A DNA stretch of 64,000 bases. It comes from Spiroplasma platyhelix PALS-1. Its GTDB lineage: Bacteria; Bacillota_I; Bacilli_A; Mycoplasmatales; VBWQ01. How positions within the stretch are numbered: position 1 is the first letter of the stretch; every line of letters begins with the position of its first letter. Under the pieces are notes generated by a model. It saw only the letters and a program-made list of their open reading frames with translations. It searched no databases and was not told the DNA's origin. A program made the position numbers and the translations under genes. Location of the stretch: the NCBI RefSeq assembly GCF_021496725.1, contig NZ_CP051215.1, positions 372,001-436,000 of the forward strand, read 5' to 3'. Below, in pieces: positions 10,463-20,962 of the stretch.

Positions 10463-10511
10463 AAATTAAAATAATACTTACTTAATACTTAACTATATAA
10501 TACTAAATAAT

Positions 10512-11975
10512 TTATTTAGCACTATGAACAGGATTCTTAACTCAATTTGTTCAATCTCCTGTAAAAGCATGAGTAAAATCTCAAAGATTTAAATATTTTA
10601 AACCATGATTTGTTACTGATCATGCTTCATTTGTTTTTCCAGAATCATCACGATTAAGTGATCACATTCTCAATCCTGCCAAATTCTTAACTTGAGCTCA
10701 GTTATACAAATCTTTAGCATCCTCTAATGTAAAGTAATTATTATTAACATCATTAATACCAATCATTGGAGTTGCAATTAATTTTCTATTTATATCTTGC
10801 TCTGATAGATCAATTCCTCAAATTTCTTTAATTAAAGTTTTATACTGCTTTCCTGTATTTTCAGTTGCATCAGTTGCTGCTTTAAAAAAAGTAATACCTT
10901 CTTTAATTACATCATTACCAGTTGCTTCTCCATAATCCATTGTCATAATATTAATGTTAAACAGATTATTTTTTTTCGTTAAGCCATGCTGTTTAAAAAT
11001 CAATAACGCTGGTTTTAAAACATTATCAATATCTCTTGATACTAAACCTGTACGTAGAACTGGTAGAGTAATAGTGAAATTTCAATTAGGATTATCTAAT
11101 TTCATTTTTGCTAATGCAGTAAATAATACTTTCATTCCTGCAATATGTTCTTGATCAAAAGGTATTCCTTCAATATCAAGGTCAAGATTTAAAGGCATAT
11201 CTTTATTTGGATCTAAGCCAGCAAATTTAGTAATTCTTTTTTGATATTCAATAAAAGCAGGGATTAATAGATCTACTGCTTTATTAATGTTTTTATTAGC
11301 AAGTTTATAAGCAATATCTCAAGGATTATAACCTACAGCTGAAGCAGCACCACCATAAGCAACAACAATATTTTTAAAAGTTTGATTTTGTACTAAAGGA
11401 TTTAGTACTTCTGGTTTAAATTTGTTTTCAACTCATCAATTATAACCTTCACCAAAGGATTGACCAGCAACTGTTAATTGTAAACGATCAGAAACACCCA
11501 CTGCTTGTTGCACAAATGATAAAGTAATACTATCAAAATTATTTACCTTATTAAAAACAGTCTCACCATTTTTTAAAGTCATATTTTTACCTTCAATAAT
11601 ATCTCTAACTGTTGTCCCTGAATATAACCCACCATCATAATATGGTTGAAAAATATAATTTGAACTTCTAGCTGCTCTATTAGTTACAGATTTATTTCGA
11701 TTAGGGTTAACTTTGTTTCATTTATTAATTAATGGTTTTCATTGATTGTTATCATCTGGATTATCAGCATCAATGTCATCAATATCTTCTACATCGTCAA
11801 TCTCTTCTACATCCTTATCAACAACATCATTATCATCAAAATCTTCTATATCTTTCTTATTAGTATCATCAACCACTTTTTTGTTATCACAAGCTATAAC
11901 ACTTAATGACCCCGAAACAACAATTGATCCTAACCCAATCATTGCTAATATTTGTTTAAAATTTAATTTTTTCAT
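10512..11975 (-). CDS. chitinase-like (GH18) lipoprotein
   Basis: 487 aa. Signal peptide of about 29 residues ending in LSVIAC, a lipobox, so it is probably anchored outside the membrane by its Cys. A linker of about 45 residues made mostly of Asp, Glu and Asn follows. The rest resembles GH18 chitinases: VVAYGGAASAVGYNPWDIA (family SxGG strand), the catalytic strand LNLDLDIEG, and NIMTMDYG. The DxxDxDxE motif keeps DxDxE, including the proton-donor Glu, but the first Asp is replaced. Likely acts on host or environmental chitin-like polymers; binding without cleavage is possible. A good Shine-Dalgarno (AAGGAGAG) precedes the ATG. Monocistronic, with its own terminator. Confidence 0.85.
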
Positions 11976-12068
11976 AATTAATCTCTCCTTTCATTTTTAT
12001 ATTCCGTTAATTATAACTGTTTAATTCTTTTTAATCTATAAATTTTTATAAAAAAAATATAAATAAAA

Positions 12069-12650
12069 TTATTTATTTATATTTTTTCTTATTATTTCTT
12101 GAATTTCTGTCACTGCATCTTGAAGAATATCATTCACCACAACATAATCATACTGACTTTGCAATTCAAATTCTTCTTTAGCTTTATTTAATCGTGCTTC
12201 AATAATTTCCTTTGACTCACTTGCTCTTAAACGAATCCTTTGTTCTAACACTTCAAATGATGGTGGCATAATAAAGATGCTGAAACAATGTGCCTTATCT
12301 GGATAATTCTTAATCACCTGACTTGCTCCATCAGCTTCAATTTCTAAGATAACATTGTAACCATCTTTTTGTAGTTGCTCAACATAACTCTTGCTTGTTC
12401 CATAATAATTATCAATAAAGTTAGTATATTCTAAAAAATCATTTTCCTTAACTCTTTTTAAAAATTCTTCTTTTGTCACAAAGAAATAATTAATTTCAGG
12501 AATTTCATAATTTCTTGGTTGTCTTGTTGTATAAGAAACTGAATAAGCTAAATTTAAACTTTTATCTTTAAACAGTTCATTAATAATAGCTCCCTTACCA
12601 ACACCACTAGGACCAGAAATAATAATTAATTTTCCTTTACTATCACTCAT
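12069..12650 (-). CDS. gmk: guanylate kinase
   Basis: Phosphorylates GMP to GDP with ATP; 193 aa, standard length. P-loop IISGPSGVGKGAI at residues 9-21, GMP-binding SVSYTTRQPRNYE near 37-49, YFFVTKEEF, and the lid helix RIRLRASESKE near 135. The family usually has GKST/GKGT after the P-loop glycine; GKGA is a common variant. Gene lies 21 bases after rsmD and is probably co-transcribed. Confidence 0.96.
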   Translation of the reverse strand: MSDSKGKLIIISGPSGVGKGAIINELFKDKSLNLAYSVSYTTRQPRNYEIPEINYFFVTKEEFLKRVKENDFLEYTNFIDNYYGTSKSYVEQLQKDGYNVILEIEADGASQVIKNYPDKAHCFSIFIMPPSFEVLEQRIRLRASESKEIIEARLNKAKEEFELQSQYDYVVVNDILQDAVTEIQEIIRKNINK

Positions 12651-12671
12651 GGCTTCCTCTTTCTGAATTGA

Positions 12672-13229
12672 TTATTGTTTTTGATACTGAATAATTGTGA
12701 TATATATCTTACCGTATTTTTTTTCTGATAGAATTGTAAAATCTGAATTTAATGATAAATCTTTTAAATAAACATTAGTTTCTAAAACAATTAAAGCTTT
12801 TGGATTTAATAAATTATGTTTCTGACAGTAATCAAGAATTCATTGCTGACAAGTAATGTCAGCAAATGGCGGATCAATAAATAATAAATCTAATTTTGTT
12901 TTAAATGTTTTAAAAAAAGTTTGATAGTCCACATTGCTTACTAATGTTATTTTATCAAAACGACAATTAGCAATATTTCTCTTAATAATTTTACATGCTT
13001 CTAAATTACTATCATTAAGATAAGCAAATTTTGCCTGACGTGACAAACTTTCTAATGCTAAACTACCACTACCTGCAAAAACATCTACAACAATTAAATC
13101 AGTAAATTGGCTATAATTCTGTAAAATATTAAATATATTTTCTTTAATACGTGTTAAAGTAGGACGAGTATCTTTTCCTTCTAATGTAATTAACTTTTTT
13201 CCTTTTAGTGTTCCACCAATAATATTCAT
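12672..13229 (-). CDS. rsmD: 16S rRNA (guanine966-N2)-methyltransferase
   Basis: 185 aa SAM-dependent methyltransferase. Diagnostic parts: N-terminal MNIIGGTLKGKKL and TRPTLTRIKENIFNIL, SAM-binding VDVFAGSGSLALESLSR near residue 48, and catalytic LLFIDPPF (DPPF/Y) near 122. Methylates G966 of 16S rRNA during 30S assembly. Followed by gmk 21 bases downstream. One TGA Trp codon lies just after the catalytic motif. Confidence 0.94.
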
Positions 13230-13305
13230 TAACTTATTCTTTCTTATTTAAATATAGTTTTAAGTAAATTATAAATGATAAATTTTTTTTAATAAATTTT
13301 TTTAA

Positions 13306-13345
13306 AAAAAATATTTGTATTAGAAATGTAATACAAATATTTTTT
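13306..13345 (-). terminator. terminator of oleate hydratase gene
   Basis: A 16-17 bp A/T-rich stem (AAAATATTTGTATTA and complement, 6-base loop) placed 15 bases after the ohyA stop, with T-run on the minus strand. Confidence 0.85.
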
Positions 13346-13360
13346 GTTTGATTTTAAATT

Positions 13361-15133
13361 TTATAACAATCCAGCTTTTTCAAGCATTTCTTCAATAAAA
13401 GTTCCTTTAATTCTTTTCAATCCATGTTTTTCAAAAATTCTTAGTACTCAAGGAAGTTTAATATCTTGAATTTTTTTATTGTCTAAAAGAATATGAGTCG
13501 AGTTCAATAATGTTCTTAGATCATATGCTGAAGCAAATACTTCAGGCACTCCTCTATCAATATCTAGCAATGTATAAACAGCTTCCATAGCAGTTCTAAC
13601 AGAATATTCTGTTGTAAAAACTGTATCAGCTTCGGTTTCACTAAAGTTACCAATAAAAGCTAAATTTTTTGAACCTTTAGGCACTACTAATGGTCTGTCT
13701 CCAATTGCTCTTGGCATGAAATATGAGGTAATATAAGGCATGCGAACTGGCACTACATTACATGAATTTTGCGCTAAATCTAAGATTTCTGCTTCAGGTA
13801 CACCCATATGGTATAGTCATTCTTGAGCAATTTCAACTCCTGTACATTCAGTAATACTTTTTTTGATGTAATTTCCTTCTTTATTTGAAAGTAAACCATA
13901 AATTCAAACAACTAATTGATCTTTTGGTTGTTTTTTAAATTGTGGTTGACGATTTAAAGTATAACTTAACATTCAATTTGAATCTGTAACAGTAACAATT
14001 CCACCAGTAACAGTTTTCCCAGCATAAGGATCCCTTTTACTAATTTTTTCAATATAAGGTGTAATTTTTTTATCTAAAGTTGTTAATGTTGCTGATATAA
14101 ATCAACTTTCTTTTGGTAAATTGTCACAGAATTTTTCTGGTTTTCCAAAAGCTTCATCTTGTTTCGCAAGATTTTTTCATAATTCTCAACTTGCACCCAA
14201 TTCATTAGTAACTGGAGCAGGAGTTGTATTATTTCCATAAGTTGTACTTTCTGTAATACTTCCATTAGTTACAAAAACTAAATCATTTTCTGTTAAATTT
14301 AATTCAGTATTTCTTCCACTCTTTTGTAAAAGAATTTTTTTTGCAACTTTTTCACCATTTTTATTTTCAACTAAAATATTTTTAATAATAGTTTCGTATT
14401 CAAATTTAACACCTTGTTCTTTTAAATAGGTAATTAGTGGTAAAACAAGTGATTCATATTGATTGTACTTTGTAAATTTAAGGGCAGAAAAATCAGGAAG
14501 GCCACCAATATGATGAATAAATCTTAAAACATATCTTCTCATTTCCATTGCGCTATGTCATTTTTCAAAAGCAAACATTGTTGATCAATATCATCAAAAG
14601 TTTGATTCAAAGAAATCTGCTGAAAAAACTTCATCAATTCTTTTATCATTTAAACTTTCTTCTTTTGTTAAAAATAATTTAATAATTTCTTTAGAAGCGT
14701 TTTCACTTAAAGTAAACTTTCCATCATCAACTTTTCTTTGCCCAAGCTTATGAATAAGTCGACATTTTGAATAATTTGGATCTTCTTTATTTAATCAATA
14801 AAATTCATCTAAAACTGAAGCATCTTTAATTTCTAAAGATGGAATTGAACGAAATAAATCTCATAAACATTCAAAGTGGTTTTCCATTTCTCTACCACCA
14901 CGAAGAATAAATCCTCTATCTGGGTTTAGAATACCATCCAAACTACCACCAGGAATTGCTAATTCTTCAAAAATATGAATATTTTCTGGTTTCATTCTTC
15001 CATCTCTAATTAAAAATGTTGCAGCAGATAAAGATGCTAGTCCTGCTCCTATCAGATAAGCTGATTTATTCTCAACATCTGTTGGTTTTTTAGGTCTTGC
15101 AAAGGCCTCATAGTTTCCATTACTTTTATACAT
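13361..15133 (-). CDS. ohyA: oleate hydratase (myosin-cross-reactive antigen family)
   Basis: FAD-containing enzyme that adds water to cis-9 double bonds of free fatty acids to give 10-hydroxy fatty acids; 590 aa, the family's usual length. N-terminal FAD fold [21 protein letters not shown] at about residues 24-44, followed by IHIFEE and [29 protein letters not shown] corresponds to the conserved catalytic-loop region. C-terminus ends near LL. Start chosen at ATG 15133 with GGAGG nine bases upstream. Monocistronic with its own promoter, palindrome and terminator. In other bacteria the enzyme detoxifies host unsaturated fatty acids; the same role is plausible here, and is inference. Confidence 0.93.
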
Positions 15134-15161
15134 AATGAAACCTCCTTACTTAAATAATATT

Positions 15162-15177
15162 AATGCTTATAAGCATT
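15162..15177. promoter_or_regulatory. 16-bp palindrome over the ohyA promoter, putative operator
   Basis: AATGCTTATAAGCATT is a perfect 16-base palindrome. It covers the -10 box of the ohyA promoter. Such placement suits a dimeric repressor site (TetR/FadR-like), though no regulator gene is adjacent. Confidence 0.5.
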
Positions 15178-15195
15178 TGAATATTTTTTAGTCAA
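15166..15195 (-). promoter_or_regulatory. ohyA: ohyA promoter
   Basis: On the minus strand: -35 TTGACT (15190-15195), an 18-base spacer, -10 TATAAG (15166-15171), then GGAGG and the ATG about 30 bases on. It is one of the better -35/-10 pairs in the window. Confidence 0.6.
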
Positions 15196-15417
15196 GTAAA
15201 AAAGTATTTTTATTTGGCTAGTACAATAATTATCTCACCTTTTAAGTGTTAAAACAATTTTTTTATAAAAATTTTTAAAGAAAAGAAAAATTTAACAGTT
15301 TAATTAAAAAGAAAATTTTGGTATTATAATTAGTAAGTTAAGAATTAAAATTAAGTTGAATAATTAAATAATTTATTTACAAAAAAATATTAAATGTAAA
15401 CAAAGAAGGTTTATTTT
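15196..15417. other. divergent intergenic region ohyA/def
   Basis: AT-rich gap between two divergent genes. A TATAAT at 15325-15330 on the plus strand could be the def -10 box, but it leaves a leader of about 85 bases. I see no RNA gene in it. Confidence 0.5.
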
Positions 15418-16008
15418 ATGTTAAAACTATTACAAGAAGAAACACCTAAGGCAACATGAATTGTTAAAGATAATAAAAAATCATTACTATCTGGTTGCAA
15501 ACCAGTCACTTTACCTTTAAGTAAAGAAGATACATTAGTAATGAAAAAAATGATTGATTGAGTTCGTGTCTCTCAAGATGAAAAACTAAATACTGACAAA
15601 GAATTAACAGAAGCAATTGGAATTGCTGCACCACAAATTGGCGCTAATCTAAATATGTATTATATTTTATTGCCAATTCTAAATGAAAAAACTGATAAAG
15701 TTACATATTTTGAACATGCTTTAATCAATCCAAAAATTAGTGGTAAGTCAAAACAAATTGCTGCTTTAAAACCAGGAGAAGCATGCCTAAGTGTTGATAA
15801 AAAACATGAAGGATTAGTACCACGCAGTTATAAAATTCATGTGAGTGGTTACGACTTCTTGAAAAAGAAGCATGTTAGTTTAATCGTTAGAGGTTATGAA
15901 GCAATTGTTTTTCAACACGAACAAGATCATTTAGAAAAAAAAATATATTATCATCATATTAATAAAAAAGACCCATGGTTTAAAAAAGAAGATTGAATTA
16001 TTATTTAA
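15418..16008 (+). CDS. def: peptide deformylase
   Basis: Removes the formyl group from nascent proteins; 196 aa. Three metal/catalytic motifs are present: GIAAPQIG near residue 68 (GxGxAAPQ), GEACLS near 120 (family EGCLS, metal Cys kept, Gly replaced by Ala) and HEQDHL near 166 (HExDH). Initiates at ATG 15418 with AAAGAAGG about 8 bases before; two TGA codons early in the gene and one at the third-last positions are Trp. Probably in one transcript with rnjA, 17 bases downstream. Confidence 0.95.
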
Positions 16009-16025
16009 TCAAAGGAGAAAAATTA

Positions 16026-17756
16026 ATGTTAGAAGAAAAAAAACTAAATAATGAAAAAATAAAACCACAAGAACATAAAACATCACAAGTTACTAAAATC
16101 TTTGCTCTTGGTGGTTTAGAAGAAATCGGAAAGAATACTTATGTTGTTGAAGAAGGCAACGAAATTATTCTAATTGATGCAGGAGTTAAATTTCCTGATG
16201 AAACAATGCCAGGAATTGAAGCAGTTATCCCTGATTACAGTTACTTAAAAGAAAATAAAGAAAAAATTAAAGCAATTTTTATTACTCATGGTCACGAAGA
16301 TCATATTGGAGGAATTCCTTACTTATTAAAAGAAATTGACACTATTCCCAAAATTTATGCACCTAAACTAGCTGCTGCTTTAATTCGTCATAAACTAAAG
16401 GATAAAGGTGTTAGAACTAAAACTAAAATCGAAATAATTGATGGTAACTCAGTTATCAAAACAAAGAAATTTACTGTTAACTTCTTTGCTGTCAACCATT
16501 CAATTCCTGATGCTTTTGGAGTATGTGTTAAATCACCTAATGGGCGTATTGTTTCAACAGGAGATTATAAATTTGATTGAACACCATTAGGTCATCAAGC
16601 TGATTTAGAAAAAATGGCACAAATGGGTAAAGATGGTGTGACTCTATTTTTAGCTGACTCAACTAATGCTGAAGTGCCAGGTTACACAATGACAGAAATG
16701 ATTATTGTTAAGCGAATTAGTGAACTATTTGCTAAGGCTAAAGGAAGAATCTTAATTTCTACTTTTGCTTCAAATGTTCATCGAATTCAACAAATTGTTG
16801 AAGTTGCTAGCAATCATAAAAGAAAAGTTGTTGTTATTGGGCGTAGTTTAGAGCGAATTATTAATGTTATTCGTCAAATGGGACACTTAAAAGTAAAAGA
16901 TGATTGTTTCATCAAACCAGACGAAGCAAAAAAATATCATAATAATCAAATTGTAATTTTATGTACTGGTTCACAAGGAGAACCTTTAGCAGCTCTTTCA
17001 AGAATTGCTAATCGTGAACATCGTCAAATTAAAATTATTCCAGGTGACACTGTAATATTCTCTTCTTCTGCTATTCCAGGTAATAAGCTTAATGTTGAAC
17101 GTGTTATCAATAAATTAACAAGACTAAATGCAATTGTTGAAGAAAATTCACCATTAAATTGATTACACACTTCAGGTCATGCTTCTCAAGAAGAACAAAA
17201 GTTAATGATTAGCTTAATCAAACCAAAATACTTTATGCCAATGCATGGTGACTATCGAATGTTGAAAACTCACAAAGAAACCGCAATATCAGTTGGTGTT
17301 AAAGAAGAAAATGCTTTTATCTGTGCCAATGGTGATCAAATTATTATGGAAAAAGGTCACTGTCATTTAAGTAATCAAAGAATTAACGCTGATCCTATTT
17401 ATGTTGATGGTGGCAAGGATATGTCCGAAGTCACAACAACAGCAATTATTAGAGATCGCCAAATTCTTTCTAAAGAAGGTCTAATTGCAATTGTTGTTTC
17501 AATTGACTCACAAAACAACAAATTACTTGCACCACCAACCTTCATTTCTCGCGGTTCATTCTATGTTCGTGATTCTGCACCTTTAGTTGCTGAATCAATT
17601 GCCATTGTTACTAAAGCAATAAATGATGTACTAAAAAATGAAAAAGTTACTTTTGCAATTTTAAAAAATACTATTAAATCAAATTTAGCACCTTTCATTT
17701 TTAAGAAAAAGCGTCGTAATCCATTAATTATTCCAGTAATTTTAAATAAAAAATAG
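16026..17756 (+). CDS. rnjA: ribonuclease J
   Basis: 576 aa beta-CASP metallo-beta-lactamase ribonuclease for mRNA decay and rRNA processing. Metal motif THGHEDHIGG near residue 88, HSIPD near 158, STGDYKFDW near 178, CTGSQGEP near 320, then HTSGHASQEE and PMHGDYRM in the beta-CASP C-terminal part, followed by the family's C-terminal domain. Start at 16026 has an AAAGGAG site 8 bases away. Mollicutes carry J-type nucleases instead of RNase E. The stop codon is part of the following terminator stem. Confidence 0.96.
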
Positions 17757-17788
17757 CTCTTTGCATCTAATAGATGCAAAGAGCTTTT
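17755..17788 (+). terminator. terminator of def-rnjA
   Basis: A near-perfect stem AGCTCTTTGCATCTA and its complement, closed by a single-base to short loop, followed by TTTT. It starts within the rnjA stop codon. Confidence 0.85.
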
Positions 17789-17798
17789 ACTTATAAGG

Positions 17799-19946
17799 TT
17801 AAAGGTCAATTGTATTCTTTAAAATTTTATTTCGTTCAACTTGATCAATCGCAATTTTTTTATTTAAAGTTATATTATAAATGCCTGCTGCACAAATAGC
17901 TATAATTGAAATCCCAAAAATACTAATTATTGAGATAACAATCGCTTTCCCTTGTACAGCAATTGAATATCAATTATTAGAAGTAATCAATAATTGGTTA
18001 ATTTGTAAAGAACTCAATTTTCTTAAATCTCGTTCTAAATATCGATGCATTAAAGCTTGATCCATTAAGTCCTTACCTTTATCAGTATCTCAAAAATCAA
18101 TCATTGGATTGACACCGTCATGACTAAATCCTAAATAAATTCAACTCACTTGATTTACTAAATTAACAATTTTTAAACCAAAAAATCAATCTGGATCAAT
18201 TGTGCTTACTTTAATCTCACTATTATTTTGCAAATTATAAATATTTTTTACAACCATATCATTAGTGTCTCCATAGCTTAATAATTCAACATATTGCAAA
18301 AAATTATAATCATATTCATCAACATTAAAAATATTTTGTCGATCAATACTTTTAATGTCATACAAAATATCCTGTGAAGAACCGACATAAGATTTAAGAT
18401 TTGAACCAGAGATATTTAGCATTTCTTTATTAGCAAAATTAACAATGTTCACTTGATAGACTATCTGATAAGTAACATCATCACTAAAAAACTTAACTGT
18501 TACCTTATATTTATCAAAATTTAAAAAATCATAAGTAACACTATTTTTTGTTGGTTCCAATCTTCTTGTACCAGCATCAGTTTCAATAATAACTTCAGTT
18601 AATTTTTCATCTGTTACACTAATATTTGCTGAGCCATTCGCAAAATAAGTATTTTGGTAATTAATTTCTTCTTCTTTAGCAACAATCATACTATTTAATA
18701 AATTTCCACTAGTATTAGTACTATTTGTTGTAAATTTTATACTTTTCGTTGCTGCTCATGTTTGATTAGAGTCTTGTGCAATTAACAAATTATTGCTTTG
18801 AACTGAACTAAAAATTAAATTCTTACTAACAAACTGAAAATTATTTAATGTCCCAAAATTATTAATGGTAAAACTATCATTTTGATAAACAAAATTGTTA
18901 GCATTTAAATCTTTATCAATAAAAATACCTTTGCTACTATCCTTATCAGTAAAGATAAAATTAGTAATTGATTTGATATTGGGAATTTCAATTAAATTGC
19001 TTCAATCACTAGTTTTAATTAAATATGGTTTACCCTCAATGCCAGAATTATTAAAAGAAGTATTTAAAATAAAAGTATCATCGCTCAAAGCAAAAGCAAA
19101 ATTATCAGCCTTACTTCAAATTTTATCTGATGGTCAACTATTAACAACACTTCCATCACTACTATTAATAACATGTAAAGTATTATCAATATCACGAATT
19201 AATAAATTAGCACTATTAATAACCACAATATTGTTACCATTTTTAAATGGAGCTTTAAAATTTATTTGTGTTGCTGCTACAGTACTTGTAATATTTTTTA
19301 ATAAATAAAAATATTGATCACCATCAACAAAAATTCCACTATCTGCATTAATAGCATAAAAAGAAGTCAAAAAGTTTCCTTTATTATAAGCTGGAATTAG
19401 ATTAGAAACATTAGTTACTGTACCTTGATCATCAATTTGAATTAAATCCAAACCAAGGCCTGAAGCTACAACATAATTTTTGCTTAAAATAGTAAAAGTA
19501 GTATTCTCAGAAAGAATCACTGAACTAGTAATTGTCAGTTTATTATTTGCTAACTTCACAACAAAAGTTCGATCAACATATTCATTCTTATTTTCATCTT
19601 GAAAATATTTAACTTGAGCAATTCCATATTCATCAGTTATTCGATAAAATTTGCTGATTTGATAATCTAAACTTCAAAATACACCAAAGCTATCAAGCAA
19701 ATAACTTTGATCATCAGAACTAAAAACTCCAATAACATGTTGATCATTACTATCTATTTGATTTCAAGAATAAAATGTTCCATTTTGATAGGACAAATTT
19801 AAATAATTTTCCGATGGAATATTAATTTCTGCTGCTGATTCAATTGTGTCATAAGTATCAGGATTTTTTAATATACTAAAACCGCTTATTAAACTTGGAG
19901 CAATAAAAGCTATCAAAACACTAATTAAAAAATAATTTCTTTTCAT
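17799..19946 (-). CDS. large surface protein with N-terminal signal and C-terminal membrane anchor
   Basis: 715 aa, not recognised. An N-terminal hydrophobic signal (about residues 5-24), a large extracellular part, then one transmembrane helix near 670-695 (ISIISIFGISIIAICAAGIY) and a short basic tail, i.e. type I topology. The first 400 residues alternate hydrophobic strands with Asp/Asn/Ser turns, including repeated DG, DS and DxDN turns and phrases such as YLLDSFGVFW, FVDGDQYFYLL, LLIRDIDNTLHVI and GIFIDKDLNANNF, resembling a beta-propeller of WD/PQQ type. No catalytic motif seen. Such anchored proteins in Spiroplasma are candidates for adhesion. About ten TGA Trp codons. Convergent with rnjA; own promoter shared divergently with the next gene. 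Confidence 0.8.
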
Positions 19947-20066
19947 TAAACCACACTTATTCTAAAATCATACTAAGATAATATGATACTGTTAATATAT
20001 ATTATTATAACAATTCTATCCTAAAAATATCTTTAGAAAAATAATTATTAAAAGTTTTAATTTTGT

Positions 20067-20072
20067 TATAAT
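20067..20072 (+). promoter_or_regulatory. -10 box of the lipoprotein/YitT operon
   Basis: TATAAT 33 bases before the lipoprotein start. The matching -35 region (about 20044) is only AT-rich, so the call rests on the -10 and spacing to the AAAGAGG ribosome site. Confidence 0.45.
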
Positions 20073-20104
20073 TCTAGTATCTAAAATAAATTAAAGAGGT
20101 AAAA

Positions 20105-20938
20105 ATGAAAAAATTATTAAAATTATTATTTGTTTTATCAGGAACAACTACTCTTCCTTTATCTGTTATTGCTTGTGGTCAAGAAAGTTTAGACGACACT
20201 TTAAACATAATTTATAAAGGTGAGACAAAATATTCAATTAACAACATTTTACCTGATAAAAAAAATGAACCATTTAAAGATAAATACAGTCTATCAACGC
20301 AAGATTCCACTGCTTTAGCTAAAGGTATTTTTCAAGTAATCTTAGACAAAGCTAAAAATGAAACTGAGATTATTTGAGCTGATGAAAATCCTGAATCTAA
20401 TCAAAAAGCCTATAGTTTTAAAATTACTAATGGTACAAAAAAAGAAAATGAAACAGATTTAAGTTGAAATGTACAAAAAACTACTGGGACAATTCTAGTT
20501 AACATTAGTTACTTAGTAGGAACAATTAATTCTGAACAAAAATTTGATGCCAAACAAAAAATAGATATGTCATTTGTAATTAAATGTTGTATAAGTGAAA
20601 GTGACAATATTGTTGATGAATGAGTTAATCTTTTTAACAAACAAATTAGCGAACAAAAATGAAATAATGATCAACCACTTGAAATTAACTTAAAAGAAAA
20701 AAATATTGAGTTACCAAAAGCTAAAGTTGATTGAACAGACTTAGACGCTAAAGTGCAAAAAGAAACTAATGAAGTTCTTAAAAAACAAATACAAGAAATA
20801 GAAACTAAATATTCTGCTTCTTGAACAATTCGTAGTGAAGAAACTCTTTCTATGGATTTAAAATTAAAAATCTATCTTTCTGTTAGCAAAAATAATGCAA
20901 AACAAAATACTGAAACTTTTTATATTTGATTTAAATAA
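20105..20938 (+). CDS. lipoprotein of unknown function
   Basis: 277 aa. Signal peptide MKKLLKLLFVLSGTTTLPLS ending in the lipobox VIAC at residues 21-24, so it should be lipid-anchored at the outer face. The mature part is hydrophilic, Lys/Glu/Asn-rich, with two similar-looking segments (about 30-130 and 145-277) that both end in a hydrophobic beta strand pattern; this may be a duplicated domain as in Spiroplasma spiralin-like lipoproteins, but I cannot assign it. A pair CC at about 161 is unusual for an extracellular Mollicute protein. Good ribosome site AAAGAGG. Followed by yitT after 24 bases. Confidence 0.85.
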
Positions 20939-20962
20939 ATTTTAATGTTTAAGGGGGTAAGA

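Noticed and set aside
11746-12024. Plus-strand Ser-rich reading frame opposite the chitinase-like gene
   Set aside because: It is the mirror of the Asp/Glu-rich linker and the signal region; low-complexity Ser arises from the reverse complement.
15994-16025. Alternative longer start of rnjA from inside def
   Set aside because: The ATG at 16026 has a proper AAAGGAG at normal spacing, and the extension would overlap the end of def.
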